A stretch of 64,000 bases of DNA from Sporosarcina sp. HYO08 (GCF_001563475.1 NZ_LPUT01000028.1:186001-250000); one strand, 5' to 3'. Positions 50,975 through 61,113 are shown, counted from the stretch's first letter. The notes: a model not told the origin generated them from the sequence alone. Numbers and translations are program-made.

Positions 50975-51915
50975 CGAAAATAGTCTTCATGGGAACGCCT
51001 GAATTTTCAGTGCCTGTTTTAACGATGTTACATGATGAGGGGTATTCAGTGGCTGCGGTTGTGACGCAGCCAGACCGGCCGGTTGGACGTAAGCGTGTGT
51101 TGACGCCGCCGCCTGTCAAAGAAGAGGCGCTCCGATTAGGAATTGATGTCATACAGCCTGAAAAATTAAAAGGTTCTGGTGAACTAGAAGAAATCATCGC
51201 ATTACAGCCAGATCTAATTGTGACAGCAGCATTTGGTCAGCTGTTGCCAAAAGAGCTACTCGAAGCACCAAGGCTGGGATGCATTAATGTACATGCGTCT
51301 TTATTGCCAAAATACCGCGGAGGTGCACCGATCCATCAAGCGATTATGGACGGCGAAAAAGAAACGGGTGTCACGATTATGTATATGGTAGAAAAATTAG
51401 ATGCCGGAGATATGATATCACAAGTAACTGTTCCAATCGGGGAAACAGATCATACGGGCATGATGTTTGAAACACTATCCAAAGCAGGTACGGTATTATT
51501 GAAGGAAACGCTTCCATCCATTATAGCTGGAACGAATCAACGTATAGGGCAAGATGAATCACAAGTGACATTCGCGCGCAATATCTCGCGTGAACAAGAG
51601 CGCATTGACTGGATGAATGGGGGAGAGAAGGTTTACAACCAAATCCGTGGTCTCCATCCGTGGCCAGTTGCTTATACTGTATTTCAAGGGCAGAACGTCA
51701 AAATATGGTGGGCTGAAAAGGTACCAACGACTGTAAAGGCAGAACCAGGTACGATTATTGGAATCGAAAAGGATCGAATCATTGTCAAGGCAGGTGACGA
51801 TATCGCAATCGGTATTACTGATCTTCAACCGGCCGGCAAAAAACGGATGGAAGCAGCTATATTTATCAATGGCGTTGGTTCCAAGTGGAATGAAGGAGAC
51901 CGTTTTGATGAGTAA
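50971..51915 (+). CDS. fmt: Methionyl-tRNA formyltransferase
   Basis: Formylates initiator Met-tRNA with 10-formyl-THF (314 aa). The catalytic region [14 protein letters not shown] and [18 protein letters not shown] (near residue 108) plus the C-terminal OB-like domain are present. It overlaps def at the start and rsmB at the end. Confidence 0.95.
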   Translation: MTKIVFMGTPEFSVPVLTMLHDEGYSVAAVVTQPDRPVGRKRVLTPPPVKEEALRLGIDVIQPEKLKGSGELEEIIALQPDLIVTAAFGQLLPKELLEAPRLGCINVHASLLPKYRGGAPIHQAIMDGEKETGVTIMYMVEKLDAGDMISQVTVPIGETDHTGMMFETLSKAGTVLLKETLPSIIAGTNQRIGQDESQVTFARNISREQERIDWMNGGEKVYNQIRGLHPWPVAYTVFQGQNVKIWWAEKVPTTVKAEPGTIIGIEKDRIIVKAGDDIAIGITDLQPAGKKRMEAAIFINGVGSKWNEGDRFDE

Positions 51916-53266
51916 ACGAAACAAAAAGATTTGGAATGGCAATGTTCGGGATGCGGCGCTGTCTATTTTAATGGAAATAGAACAAAGCCAAGCATACAGC
52001 AACTTGCTTCTTCATCGAACAATCGAGACGTATCGTATTGAGGAGAAGGATCGCGGGTTACTGACCGAGTTAACTTATGGAACGCTGCAGCATCGTATGA
52101 CGTTAGACTATTATTTGGAGCCATACGTTCGAGGGAAATTAGATCAGTGGGTGCGGGAACTTTTAAGATTATCCGTTTATCAAATCGTCTACTTATCTAA
52201 AATTCCTCCGCATGCAGTTGTTCACGAAGCGGTTGAAATTGCGAAAAGACGCGGGCATAAGCGAATTGCGCCTACAGTCAATGGCATATTGCGGGCCATT
52301 TTACGAAATGGAACTCGTTCTTTAGACGATCTTCCGGAAGGCATTCAAAAGACTGCGATTGAAACAAGCCATCCCGAGTGGCTTATTAAAAGATGGACGG
52401 AACAATATGGGGCTGACGAAGCAAGGGCAATGGCGCACGAAAACAATCATCCCCCAGCCATGTCACTTCGGGTCAATCAAACAAAAACAACGCCGGAAGA
52501 AGCGATTGCGTTACTTGAATCAGATGGGATTGAAGCGATCCGCGGAAAAGTTGTTCCGGAATGTATTCTTTCATTGAACGGGAACCCAGCAAAGACGGAT
52601 CTTTACGAAAAAGGTTATCTAACGATTCAAGATGAAAGCTCGATGCTGCCAGCGATTGCTTTAGATGCAAAGCCTGGCATGAAAGTGCTGGATATGTGTG
52701 CTGCACCTGGCGGTAAAACAACACATATTGCCGAGACGATGGGCGATGAAGGGAAAGTGTATGCACATGACCTTCATCCTCATAAATTAAAGCTCATTAC
52801 GTCCAATGCAGAACGTCTAGGTTTACAGTCTATAGAAGTCCATGCAGGTGATAGCCGAGACCTTCTTGAACAATACAGACCTGAAACCTTTGATCGGATT
52901 TTGTTAGATGCCCCTTGCAGCGGTCTTGGCGTCATCCGTCGAAAGCCGGAAATTAAATACAATAAGAACGAGTCGGATTTGGAAAGCTTGGCTGCTATTC
53001 AAATGGCCCTTCTTGAAACAGCTAAGCAGCTGATTAAACCAGACGGCATTATTATTTATAGCACTTGTACGGTGGAAGTGTCTGAAAACAAAGGGATGGT
53101 CGAACAGTTTTTAAAACGTCATTCCGATATGGAAAAAATTCCATTGCCACATCTGATTGAGAACGAGAAGCTTTCGATGGAAGATGATTTTCTACAAGTG
53201 CTGCCGCAACATTTTGGAAGTGACGGTTTTTTTGTTGCAGCTTTACGAAAAAAAGCAACCCATTAA
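51908..53266 (+). CDS. rsmB: 16S rRNA (cytosine-967 C5) methyltransferase
   Basis: RsmB (Sun) has an N-terminal NusB-like domain (about 1-150) and a C-terminal SAM methyltransferase domain (452 aa). SAM motif [15 protein letters not shown] near residue 262, and catalytic Cys motifs [16 protein letters not shown] near 335 and [13 protein letters not shown] near 385. The ATG at 51908 overlaps fmt by 8 nt. rlmN, which usually follows in B. subtilis, is absent. Confidence 0.94.
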   Translation: MSKRNKKIWNGNVRDAALSILMEIEQSQAYSNLLLHRTIETYRIEEKDRGLLTELTYGTLQHRMTLDYYLEPYVRGKLDQWVRELLRLSVYQIVYLSKIPPHAVVHEAVEIAKRRGHKRIAPTVNGILRAILRNGTRSLDDLPEGIQKTAIETSHPEWLIKRWTEQYGADEARAMAHENNHPPAMSLRVNQTKTTPEEAIALLESDGIEAIRGKVVPECILSLNGNPAKTDLYEKGYLTIQDESSMLPAIALDAKPGMKVLDMCAAPGGKTTHIAETMGDEGKVYAHDLHPHKLKLITSNAERLGLQSIEVHAGDSRDLLEQYRPETFDRILLDAPCSGLGVIRRKPEIKYNKNESDLESLAAIQMALLETAKQLIKPDGIIIYSTCTVEVSENKGMVEQFLKRHSDMEKIPLPHLIENEKLSMEDDFLQVLPQHFGSDGFFVAALRKKATH

Positions 53267-53298
53267 GCCGGAATGTAAGTGAAAAGAGGGGATAGACG

Positions 53299-54057
53299 TT
53301 GCGATTTGAAGTTCTGACAGATATAGGAAGAAAAAGAACAGTCAACGAAGATGGAGCTGCCGTCTATACATTGCCTGATGGGACACTGCTTGCGGTTATT
53401 GCCGATGGGATGGGTGGCCATCGCGGAGGTGATTATGCAAGCAGAATGACGATTCGTCTAATGGGTGAGCAGTTCATGAATATCCAACTTGATCAGTTAA
53501 AGACAGACGAAGACTGGAAGGAATGGCTTTTAGAATCTGTTTTTTACGTCAATCGATACCTTTTTAATAAAGCATCGGCAGACGAGCAATACAAAGGAAT
53601 GGGAACGACGTTGGATGCCGTATTGATCCGCGGCAGCGACTGTCAAATTGTCCATGCCGGAGACAGCCGTGTGTATCAATTGAACCAAAAAGATGTTAAG
53701 CAAATCACAAAAGATCATTCATATGTCAATGTCCTTTTGGAAAATGGAGAAATTACGGAAGAGCAGGCAGCGAATCACCCACAGCGCAACTGGATTATGA
53801 AAGCGGTCGGTTCGGAAAGAAGAATTGACCCTGATTTGTATGAGGTTGACCTAACAGAAGATACCTTTTTACTTCTTTGCACAGATGGATTAAGCAATAA
53901 ATTAGATGAACAAACGATCCACAAAATTATTCACGCCGATGGTACTTTGCGTGAAAAAGTCGTTCAGCTCGTCCAAATGGCAAATAAGATGGGTGGCGAA
54001 GATAATATTTCCGTCATCTTGATTGGGCCAGACGACATGGAGGTGAAGCAACCATGA
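53299..54057 (+). CDS. prpC: PP2C-type protein phosphatase PrpC
   Basis: Mn-dependent Ser/Thr phosphatase (252 aa) that reverses PrkC. Metal-binding aspartates are in RTVNEDGAAVY (about 12-22), VIADGMGGHRGGDYAS near 33, LLCTDGLSNKL near 193, and GGEDNISVIL near 234. It starts at TTG 53299 after AGAGGGGAT. Its stop overlaps the prkC start (ATGA). Confidence 0.95.
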   Translation: MRFEVLTDIGRKRTVNEDGAAVYTLPDGTLLAVIADGMGGHRGGDYASRMTIRLMGEQFMNIQLDQLKTDEDWKEWLLESVFYVNRYLFNKASADEQYKGMGTTLDAVLIRGSDCQIVHAGDSRVYQLNQKDVKQITKDHSYVNVLLENGEITEEQAANHPQRNWIMKAVGSERRIDPDLYEVDLTEDTFLLLCTDGLSNKLDEQTIHKIIHADGTLREKVVQLVQMANKMGGEDNISVILIGPDDMEVKQP

Positions 54058-56054
54058 TCGGAAGAAGAATTGGCGGGCGCTATGAGGTGCTTCATAGTAT
54101 TGGAGACGGCGGCATGTCAAAAGTATATTTAGCGCATGACGTCATTTTAGATCGCGATGTTGCCATTAAAGTGCTCAATTATGAATTCGCGAATGAGGAA
54201 GAACTAAAAAGAAGGTTTTTAAGAGAAGCTTTATCCGCAACAAGCCTGACACATCCGAATATCGTCAACATTTTTGATGTCGGGGAAGATGGAGAGCTTC
54301 ATTATCTTGTGATGGAATATGTAGAAGGACAGACATTGAAGAAATATATTTTAGAACATGGCCCATTGTCGCCGGAACAAGCATTACCGATCATGCGCCA
54401 ACTTGTCTCTGCGATTGCAAACGCACATCACAATGGAATTGTACATCGGGATGTTAAACCGCAAAACATCTTAATGGATGCGGAAGGAAATGTGAAAATT
54501 ACGGATTTTGGGATTGCAATGGCTTTAAGTGCAACTTCCCACACAAAAACAAACTCTGTCATAGGTACCGTTCATTATTTATCACCAGAACAAGCGCGCG
54601 GCGGGATGGCGACGAAAAAATCTGATATTTATTCATTAGGGATTGTTTTTTATGAATTATTATCTGGAGAATTGCCATTTTCTGCGGAGACTGCGGTTGC
54701 CATCGCGTTAAAACATTTACAAGAGGAAACACCTTCTATACGTGAAAAGTTTCCGTCAATTCCACAAAGTGTGGAAAACGTTATTTTAAAAGCAACAGCG
54801 AAAGATGCTCTCCATCGATACCGCTCTGCCGATGAGATGTACGAAGATTTACTCACTGTACTTGAGCCGGAACGAGCACAGGAAGAAAAATTTGGCATTC
54901 CTTATGATGACGATCAAACGCGCGTAATCCCAATCATTAAAGAAAAAGCCGTTCGGGAAGAAGACCATGAAGTAACAAAGAAAATGGAGCCGATTCAACC
55001 GGCAACACCTGCTGAGCCTGTAAAAAAGAAACGTAAAAAATGGCCGATTTTTCTAGGTGTTTCAATCGGGATCATCGCATTACTTGCCGCCTTGCTATTC
55101 ATCCCTGGAATACTTCGTCCAAAACAGGCGATTATTCCCGATGTTAGCAATATGAATGAAGTGGAGGCGTCTGATGCGCTAGTTGAAGAAGGATTTGTGA
55201 TCGAGAGAAGCATCGAACAGCCATCGGAAGAGATTGAAGCGGGGAACGTTATTCGAACTGTACCAGAAGCTGGGAAGGAAAGAGATGTTGGAACACCGAT
55301 TACCCTTTATATTAGTACGGGGAAAGAAAAGATTCCAATGTCTGACTACGTTGGACGAGACTTTACACAAGTGGCCAATTTGCTTGCTGGCTATGACTTT
55401 CTTTCAATTGATGAACCGATTGAAGAATTTTCGGATGAAGATCCAGGTACAATTTTAAAGCAAGATCCAGCCCCCGGTGAAGAAGTGGTTCCAAGTGAAA
55501 CGGTTATTGCTTTTACGATTAGTAAAGGAAAAGATATGCGCACCCTTGGAGATTTAAGGGGACTAGATCGAAATCAGTTGAAGGAATACGAAAAATCATC
55601 TGGGTTTACGATTAGAGATGCGGGATCAGAACATTCTTCCACCGTTCAGGAAGGACATGTAATTTCCCAACAGCCGGAAAAAGGCGCATCGCTGCAAAAA
55701 GGCTCTTTAGTGGATGTTATTTTTTCTAAAGGTCCACCTAAAAAACCAGTGAAACTTCACGTTCGTACAATTATAATTCCGTATGAACCTGAAGTAACTA
55801 ATCAACCAGATACCGAAGAAGATGAAGCTGAAACTGGAACCGAAACTGAACAACCGAAGCCGCCGCAAACGGTTCGGATTTATATCCAAGATCGCAAACA
55901 TTCTATAAAAGATGTGTTTGTGGAATTTACGATTACTGAAACGACGAAGAGACAAATACAGATCGAGTTGGAAGAAGGTCAGAGCGGCGCCTATCAAGTG
56001 AAACGTGACGACGAGGTGATCGAGGAGAAGACATTCTCGTACGATGACGAGTAA
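54054..56054 (+). CDS. prkC: Serine/threonine protein kinase PrkC with PASTA domains
   Basis: Transmembrane Hanks-type kinase (666 aa) that senses muropeptides and signals germination and wall stress. Gly loop IGDGGMSKVYLA near residue 16, catalytic HRDVKPQNIL near 133, DFG, and SPEQARG. One membrane helix at about 331-352 is followed by three PASTA repeats (about 358-570) and a C-terminal Ig-like extension as in B. subtilis PrkC. A GGAGGTGAAG ribosome site precedes the ATG. It is coupled to its phosphatase prpC. Confidence 0.96.
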   Translation: MIGRRIGGRYEVLHSIGDGGMSKVYLAHDVILDRDVAIKVLNYEFANEEELKRRFLREALSATSLTHPNIVNIFDVGEDGELHYLVMEYVEGQTLKKYILEHGPLSPEQALPIMRQLVSAIANAHHNGIVHRDVKPQNILMDAEGNVKITDFGIAMALSATSHTKTNSVIGTVHYLSPEQARGGMATKKSDIYSLGIVFYELLSGELPFSAETAVAIALKHLQEETPSIREKFPSIPQSVENVILKATAKDALHRYRSADEMYEDLLTVLEPERAQEEKFGIPYDDDQTRVIPIIKEKAVREEDHEVTKKMEPIQPATPAEPVKKKRKKWPIFLGVSIGIIALLAALLFIPGILRPKQAIIPDVSNMNEVEASDALVEEGFVIERSIEQPSEEIEAGNVIRTVPEAGKERDVGTPITLYISTGKEKIPMSDYVGRDFTQVANLLAGYDFLSIDEPIEEFSDEDPGTILKQDPAPGEEVVPSETVIAFTISKGKDMRTLGDLRGLDRNQLKEYEKSSGFTIRDAGSEHSSTVQEGHVISQQPEKGASLQKGSLVDVIFSKGPPKKPVKLHVRTIIIPYEPEVTNQPDTEEDEAETGTETEQPKPPQTVRIYIQDRKHSIKDVFVEFTITETTKRQIQIELEEGQSGAYQVKRDDEVIEEKTFSYDDE

Positions 56055-56093
56055 AGTAATCATGTGAGGTGCTAATAGAAAAAGGAGCTGAAG

Positions 56094-56987
56094 ATGCTGG
56101 AAGGACAAATTAGAAAGGCCATTAGTGGTTTTTACTATGTAGAAAAAGACGGCGAACTGATCCAATGCAAAGGCCGCGGTGTTTTTAGAAACCGCGGCAT
56201 TAGCCCCCTTGTTGGAGATTTTGTTGATTATGAGCGAGACGGCGAAAATGACGCAACGATTACAAAAGTCCATAAGCGGAAAAATGAATTAGTACGTCCG
56301 CCTATCGCCAATGTGGATCAAGCATTGTTAGTTTTTTCGATGGTTGAACCTGATTTTAGTACCCATTTATTGGATCGGTTCATCGTCGTTATCGAATCTT
56401 TTGGAATCGAACCGGTCATTTGTTTGACAAAAAAAGATTTAGCGAATGATGATGAACTGAAACAAATAGTTGAGCATGCTTCTTACTATGAAAGTATGGG
56501 CTATACAGTGCTTCAAACGTTTATAGATGATGAAAGACTTTCTCAAATCCTGCAACCTTATGTAGCAGGAAAAACAACCGTGTTAGCTGGTCAATCGGGT
56601 GTTGGAAAATCAACGTTGCTGAATACGCTATTACCGATCTTAGATCTCAAAACGGGAGCCATTTCAGAAGCACTTGGGCGCGGCAGACATACGACAAGGC
56701 ATGTGGAATTGCTGGAAGTTGCCGGTGGACTCATTGCCGACACGCCGGGTTTTAGTTCCCTTGATTTTGAGCATATCGAAAAAGAAGAGCTGCCACATTA
56801 TTTTGTAGATATGGCGGAGGTGGCACCGTATTGTAAATTTAGGGGTTGCCTGCATTTGAAAGAGCCGAAGTGTGCGGTGAAAGAGAAAGTAGAAACTGGA
56901 GAAATCCCGCAGCACCGCTACGATCATTATGTTCAATTTATGCAAGAAATTACTGACCGAAAGCCGAGGTATGATAGAAATGATTAA
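56094..56987 (+). CDS. rsgA: Ribosome small subunit GTPase RsgA
   Basis: Circularly permuted GTPase (297 aa) that helps mature the 30S subunit. N-terminal OB fold, G4 motif LTKKDL near residue 110 before the P-loop GQSGVGKSTLLN near 166, the G3 DTPG, and a C-terminal zinc domain with CKFRGCLHLKEPKC. It follows prkC and precedes rpe as in B. subtilis. AAAGGAGC is the ribosome site. Confidence 0.95.
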   Translation: MLEGQIRKAISGFYYVEKDGELIQCKGRGVFRNRGISPLVGDFVDYERDGENDATITKVHKRKNELVRPPIANVDQALLVFSMVEPDFSTHLLDRFIVVIESFGIEPVICLTKKDLANDDELKQIVEHASYYESMGYTVLQTFIDDERLSQILQPYVAGKTTVLAGQSGVGKSTLLNTLLPILDLKTGAISEALGRGRHTTRHVELLEVAGGLIADTPGFSSLDFEHIEKEELPHYFVDMAEVAPYCKFRGCLHLKEPKCAVKEKVETGEIPQHRYDHYVQFMQEITDRKPRYDRND

Positions 56988-57648
56988 AATTGCACCATCT
57001 ATTTTAGCAGCAGATTTTTCAAAGCTTGCTGAAGAAGTGAAAGAAGTAGAAGCAGCGGGAGCGGAGCTCATCCATATCGATGTTATGGATGGCCATTTCG
57101 TTCCAAATATTACGATGGGGCCAATCGTCGTGGAAGCACTGCGCCCTGTTACAACATTACCGCTAGATGTTCATTTAATGATTGAAAATCCAGATGCATA
57201 TATCCCAGCATTTGCAAAAGCGGGTGCTGACTATATTACGGTGCATGTGGAAGCATGCAGACATTTGCATCGAACGCTTCAGCTTATTCGGTCATACGGC
57301 GTGAAATCGGGTGTTGTACTGAATCCACATACGCCTGTTGAAACGATTTTGCACGTATTGGAAGAAGTGGATATGGTACTGTTTATGACGGTTAATCCAG
57401 GATTCGGCGGACAAAAGTTCATTCATACGGTACTTCCAAAGGTGGAGCAATTATCTTCTATTATCCGAGAAAAGAATTTACCGATTGAAATTGAAATTGA
57501 CGGTGGTGTCAATGAAGAAACGATCGTTCCATGCGTAGAAGCGGGGGCTACCATTCTCGTTGCAGGATCGGCTGTCTTTAATGAGCCAGACCGTGCGGAA
57601 GCGCTGCAGCGAATTAAAGCGGCTGGTATTGGGGCAATACGTCCATGA
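56980..57648 (+). CDS. rpe: Ribulose-phosphate 3-epimerase
   Basis: Interconverts Ru5P and Xu5P in the pentose phosphate pathway (222 aa). TIM-barrel motifs: IAPSILAADFSKL at the N terminus, HIDVMDGHFVPNITMGP near residue 32, VHLMIENP near 66, VNPGFGGQKF near 137, and DGGVNEET near 174. The ATG at 56980 lies 9 nt after CGAGGT, giving the canonical MIKIAPSIL; ATGs further up lie within rsgA. Overlaps rsgA by 8 nt. Confidence 0.95.
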   Translation: MIKIAPSILAADFSKLAEEVKEVEAAGAELIHIDVMDGHFVPNITMGPIVVEALRPVTTLPLDVHLMIENPDAYIPAFAKAGADYITVHVEACRHLHRTLQLIRSYGVKSGVVLNPHTPVETILHVLEEVDMVLFMTVNPGFGGQKFIHTVLPKVEQLSSIIREKNLPIEIEIDGGVNEETIVPCVEAGATILVAGSAVFNEPDRAEALQRIKAAGIGAIRP

Positions 57649-58298
57649 AATCAGTCATTATTTGCGGGGGAGGACCTGAGTCTGAAATCATAGATTTCAG
57701 CACTTGGGAAGAGAAAGAAACGGTGTTTATCGGCGCTGATCGCGGAACTCTTTACTTATTACAGCGCGGCATCACGCCGACAGAAGCAGTGGGTGATTTC
57801 GACTCCATTTCAGCGGAAGACTACGAAATGATCGCAAAAAATGTGCAAAAGGTCGACCGATATCGTGCAGAGAAAGATGAAACGGATATTGAGCTTGCCG
57901 TAGGACGGGCACTAGCTTATGAACCGGAACAGGTTGTCTTAACAGGCGTTACTGGAGGGCGATTGGATCATTTCCAATCGGCTCTTCATCTGCTTTATCG
58001 ATATCAAATTGCGAATCCTGCCGTTCAATTTTTGATTGGCAATCAGACAAATACAATTTCTCTCTTAACGCCGGGGGTTCGTCGGATTTCACCGGTTGCC
58101 CGTTTTCCTTACATTTCGTTTTACCCTTTCGGAGCCAGTGTAAAAGGTTTTACATTGACCGGATTTAAATATGAAACGGTTGACGCAACGCTTGAAACGG
58201 GTGTCACTATGTTCACAAGCAATGAACCAGTTGCTGAAGTCTGTACTATCTCATTCCGTGATGGCATATGCTTAATGGTAAGAAGTACAGATTCCTGA
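57645..58298 (+). CDS. thiN: Thiamine pyrophosphokinase
   Basis: Makes thiamine diphosphate from thiamine and ATP (217 aa). Motifs: ICGGGPESEI at the N terminus, IGADRGTLYLLQRGITPTEAVGDFDS near residue 28, and EKDETDIELAV plus TGVTGGRLDH in the middle. It overlaps rpe by 4 nt and precedes spoVM as in B. subtilis. Confidence 0.94.
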   Translation: MKSVIICGGGPESEIIDFSTWEEKETVFIGADRGTLYLLQRGITPTEAVGDFDSISAEDYEMIAKNVQKVDRYRAEKDETDIELAVGRALAYEPEQVVLTGVTGGRLDHFQSALHLLYRYQIANPAVQFLIGNQTNTISLLTPGVRRISPVARFPYISFYPFGASVKGFTLTGFKYETVDATLETGVTMFTSNEPVAEVCTISFRDGICLMVRSTDS

Positions 58299-58312
58299 AA
58301 GGAGCGGGGGAA

Positions 58313-58459
58313 TTGCGCGTTTACACATTTACGATGCCAAAGTTCGTAAGCGGCTTTGTACGGAAGTGTTTGTTTGCCTTTCAAAAAGATAATAATTCAA
58401 AAACGGCCACTGCCAGTAATCGAAACAAAAAAAGGAAGAAAGAAAAAACGCCTAGCTGA
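58313..58459 (+). CDS. spoVM: Stage V sporulation protein M with a C-terminal extension
   Basis: A 48-residue peptide starting at TTG 58313, 3 nt after a purine-rich AAAGGAGCGGGGG site. Residues 1-26 align with the 26-aa B. subtilis SpoVM without gaps (about half identical), including Y4-T5, the critical P9, K10-F11, R17, F23 and K25-D26. SpoVM is an amphipathic helix that recognises the convex forespore surface and anchors SpoIVA. Here 22 extra hydrophilic residues follow (from N27), ending in a basic KKRKKEK stretch; the stop lies inside the terminator. Position between thiN and rpmB is conserved. Confidence 0.87.
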   Translation: MRVYTFTMPKFVSGFVRKCLFAFQKDNNSKTATASNRNKKRKKEKTPS

Positions 58460-58483
58460 TCCATTCAGCAAGGCGTTTTATTT
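58446..58483. terminator. Bidirectional terminator between spoVM and rpmB
   Basis: AAAACGCCT-A-GCTGA and TCAGC-A-AGGCGTTTT form a nearly perfect long stem with a 5-nt loop and T tracts on both sides. The spoVM stop codon lies in the left arm. It serves the convergent spoVM and rpmB. Confidence 0.9.
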
Positions 58484-58490
58484 TCGTTGA

Positions 58491-58679
58491 TTATACGCGT
58501 TGAACTTTACCTGATTTAAGCGCTCTAGCAGAAACCCAAACACGTTTAGGTTTACCATTTACAAGAATACGGACTTTTTGAAGGTTCGCACCCCATGTAC
58601 GTCTGTTGGCGTTCATTGCGTGTGAACGCGCGTTGCCTGTGCGAGCTTTGCGTCCAGTAATAACACATTCTTTAGCCAT
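58491..58679 (-). CDS. rpmB: 50S ribosomal protein L28
   Basis: A 62-aa ribosomal protein, [16 protein letters not shown] at the N terminus and [20 protein letters not shown] toward the end, which matches B. subtilis L28 closely. A strong AGGAGGTAC ribosome site is read on the minus strand. Transcribed against its neighbours as in B. subtilis. Confidence 0.97.
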   Translation of the reverse strand: MAKECVITGRKARTGNARSHAMNANRRTWGANLQKVRILVNGKPKRVWVSARALKSGKVQRV

Positions 58680-58741
58680 CTATAGTACCTCCTTGCGAAT
58701 TGATGATTTTAGCGATACAATTCCTTTTTGCATACCATAAT

Positions 58742-58770
58742 AATGTATCACAGGTCATACGAGCTTGCAA
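58742..58770 (-). promoter_or_regulatory. Candidate promoter of rpmB
   Basis: On the minus strand TTGCAA (58765-58770) and TACATT (58742-58747) are spaced 17 bp apart. Transcription would start about 50 nt before the rpmB ATG. Confidence 0.5.
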
Positions 58771-58897
58771 CCCTTTTTATCATCTCTTTCAAGGTGAATT
58801 CCTTTACACGTGCATAAAGTAAATTGACCTTTCTTTTATTCACATCGCCAATATAGTACAATAGGTGGAGCGAAAACAAAGCAGGGGGGCACAAAAT

Positions 58898-59260
58898 ATG
58901 TCAATCGAAGTGAAGAACAAATTTGGTGGAATTGAACTCACAAATGACGTGATCGCCCGGATCGTCGGAGAAGCGGCGGTTGAATGTTATGGAATCGTCG
59001 GAATGGCGTCTAGACATCAAATTCGTGATGGTCTGACTGAAATTCTTCGTAAAGAAAACTTTGCTCGCGGCGTGATCGTGCGGACGATCGGGGAAGAAAT
59101 GCATATAGATCTTCATATTATCGTCAGTTATGGCGTGAAAATTTCTGAGGTTGCTTATCAAGTCCAATCGAAAGTAAAATATACTTTGCAAAAGATGGTC
59201 GGCATGACTGTACAATCAATTAATATTTTTGTCCAGGGAGTCCGTGTGACGAACCTGTAG
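58898..59260 (+). CDS. yloU: Asp23/Gls24 family envelope stress protein (YloU-like)
   Basis: A 120-aa soluble protein of the Asp23 family (SIEVKNKFGGIELTNDVIARIVGEAA onward; VVRTIGEEMHIDLHIIVSYGVKI; VQSINIFVQGVRV). Its exact role is unknown; in staphylococci Asp23 is linked to cell envelope stress. The ATG at 58898 follows GGGGGG; an earlier in-frame codon at 58865 lacks a ribosome site. Paired with fakA as in other Bacillales. Confidence 0.9.
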   Translation: MSIEVKNKFGGIELTNDVIARIVGEAAVECYGIVGMASRHQIRDGLTEILRKENFARGVIVRTIGEEMHIDLHIIVSYGVKISEVAYQVQSKVKYTLQKMVGMTVQSINIFVQGVRVTNL

Positions 59261-59279
59261 AAGGGAGAAAATACTTTCT

Positions 59280-60941
59280 ATGAAGTATATAGATGGTTTG
59301 AAATTTGCGGAAATGATTAAGATGGGGGCTCATCATCTTTTTCAAAACGCGGATTATGTCGATTCTTTAAATGTATTTCCTGTTCCGGATGGAGACACAG
59401 GGACAAATATGAATTTGTCCATGACGTCTGGTGCGAAGGAAACGGAAGCACACGCAGTAACACATCTTGGACAAACTGCCCAAGCATTATCAAAGGGTTT
59501 GTTAATGGGGGCTCGTGGAAATTCGGGAGTTATTTTATCCCAACTGTTCCGTGGATTTGGAAAAGCTGTTGAACAGGAAGCAACTATGACTAGCGTGACG
59601 CTTGCTGCGGGTCTCCAATACGGAGTTGAAACGGCTTATCAAGCAGTCATGAAACCCGTCGAAGGAACGATTTTAACCGTCGCAAAAGATGCTGCCAAAG
59701 TTGCTGTTCAAAAAGCTGCTTCGACAGAAGATGTTATTGAAGTAATGGAAGCGGTTGTAGGGGAAGCAAAAGCTTCACTTGCACGCACACCGGATTTGTT
59801 GCCGGTATTAAAGGAAGTTGGCGTCGTTGATAGTGGTGGACAAGGACTCGTTTATGTATACGAGGGCTTTTTGGCATGCCTAAAAGGCGAAGAATTGCCG
59901 GAGCGTGTGATGACACAATCAATGGGCGATCTCGTCAATGCGGAACATCATCGCCATGCGCAAGATTTCATGAATACAGAAGATATTGTATATGGTTATT
60001 GCACGGAATTCATGGTGAAATTTGAAGCGGAGAAAATAACAAAAAATCCATATGTTGAAGCGGAATTCCGTCAACAACTAAGTGAATTTGGTGATTCTTT
60101 GCTTGTCATTTCAGACGATGAAGTTGCAAAAGTGCATATTCATACAGAAGAGCCTGGCGATGCACTTAATTACGGCCAAAAATTTGGTTCGCTGATCAAA
60201 ATCAAAATCGAAAATATGCGCGAACAACATCTCGAAATCGTCGGTGAAAAACATTCCGCTCAAAAAATGATGGTTCAAGAAAAAGTTCCATATGCGATCG
60301 TAACGGTTGCAATGGGGACAGGCATTGCAAAATTGTTGAAAAACATGGGCGCTTCGTACGTAATTGAGGGTGGTCAAACGATGAACCCGTCTACAGAAGA
60401 TATTGTAGAAGCGATCCAAGCGATTGGTGCTGAGCGAGTAATTATTTTACCAAACAATAAAAATATTGTGATGGCAGCAGAGCAGGCAGCTGAAGTCATT
60501 GGTATTGAGGCAGCCGTTGTGCCAACGAAGTCTGTACCAGAAGGTTTGGCAGCAATTTTAGCTTTCAATCCGGAAGCGGCTGTTGAGAAAAATGCTGAGT
60601 CGATGAAGTTCGCAGCTTCCCAAGTGAAAACAGGCCAAATTACGACGGCGGTTCGCGATACGGCAATTGATGATGTTACTATTAAAAAAGACGATTATAT
60701 GGGCATTGCAGGAAGTAAAATTGTTGTGTCCAATCCGTCACTAGAGAAAACAGCAAAAGATTTACTTGCAAATCTAGTTGATGAGGACGACGAAATCGTG
60801 ACGATTATTTACGGTGAAGGTGTCACTGAAGAAGAAGCAACAACAATTGCAGTTTATATTGAAGAACGGTATGAAGAAATGGAAGTTGAGCTATATAATG
60901 GCAAGCAACCATTATATCCATATATTATCTCTGTTGAATAA
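59280..60941 (+). CDS. fakA: Fatty acid kinase catalytic subunit FakA (YloV)
   Basis: DAK-related kinase (553 aa) that phosphorylates exogenous fatty acids held by FakB. The N-terminal DhaL-like nucleotide domain has VFPVPDGDTGTNMNLSM near residue 33 and GLLMGARGNSGVILSQLFRGF near 77. A middle domain and a C-terminal FakB-like fold follow. No fakB gene is in the window. An AGAAGGGAG ribosome site precedes the ATG by a longer than usual gap. Confidence 0.93.
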   Translation: MKYIDGLKFAEMIKMGAHHLFQNADYVDSLNVFPVPDGDTGTNMNLSMTSGAKETEAHAVTHLGQTAQALSKGLLMGARGNSGVILSQLFRGFGKAVEQEATMTSVTLAAGLQYGVETAYQAVMKPVEGTILTVAKDAAKVAVQKAASTEDVIEVMEAVVGEAKASLARTPDLLPVLKEVGVVDSGGQGLVYVYEGFLACLKGEELPERVMTQSMGDLVNAEHHRHAQDFMNTEDIVYGYCTEFMVKFEAEKITKNPYVEAEFRQQLSEFGDSLLVISDDEVAKVHIHTEEPGDALNYGQKFGSLIKIKIENMREQHLEIVGEKHSAQKMMVQEKVPYAIVTVAMGTGIAKLLKNMGASYVIEGGQTMNPSTEDIVEAIQAIGAERVIILPNNKNIVMAAEQAAEVIGIEAAVVPTKSVPEGLAAILAFNPEAAVEKNAESMKFAASQVKTGQITTAVRDTAIDDVTIKKDDYMGIAGSKIVVSNPSLEKTAKDLLANLVDEDDEIVTIIYGEGVTEEEATTIAVYIEERYEEMEVELYNGKQPLYPYIISVE

Positions 60942-60946
60942 TTCAT

Positions 60947-60981
60947 AACGGTGTCCCTATTGATCGGGGCACCGTTTTTAA
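60947..60981 (+). terminator. Terminator after fakA
   Basis: AACGGTGTCCC and GGGGCACCGTT (one G-U) form a strong stem, followed by TTTTAATTTT. Confidence 0.85.
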
Positions 60982-61049
60982 TTTTCACTAATTTGGAGGG
61001 ACATTTTGCGAATTTTACGAAGATATTATTCAAAGTATAAAAAACAATT

Positions 61050-61078
61050 TTGTCTTTATGACCAAATTCCTGTAAAAT
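61050..61078 (+). promoter_or_regulatory. Promoter of sdaAB-sdaAA
   Basis: TTGTCT at 61050-61055, a 17-bp spacer and TAAAAT at 61073-61078, about 36 nt before sdaAB. Confidence 0.65.
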
Positions 61079-61113
61079 GAAAATGGATATAGCTTCTAAA
61101 GGGGGTATTTTCA

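Noticed and set aside
61011..61025. CodY-like box before sdaAB (AATTTTACGAAGATA)
   Set aside because: Only 11 of 15 positions match, including mismatches in the central part.
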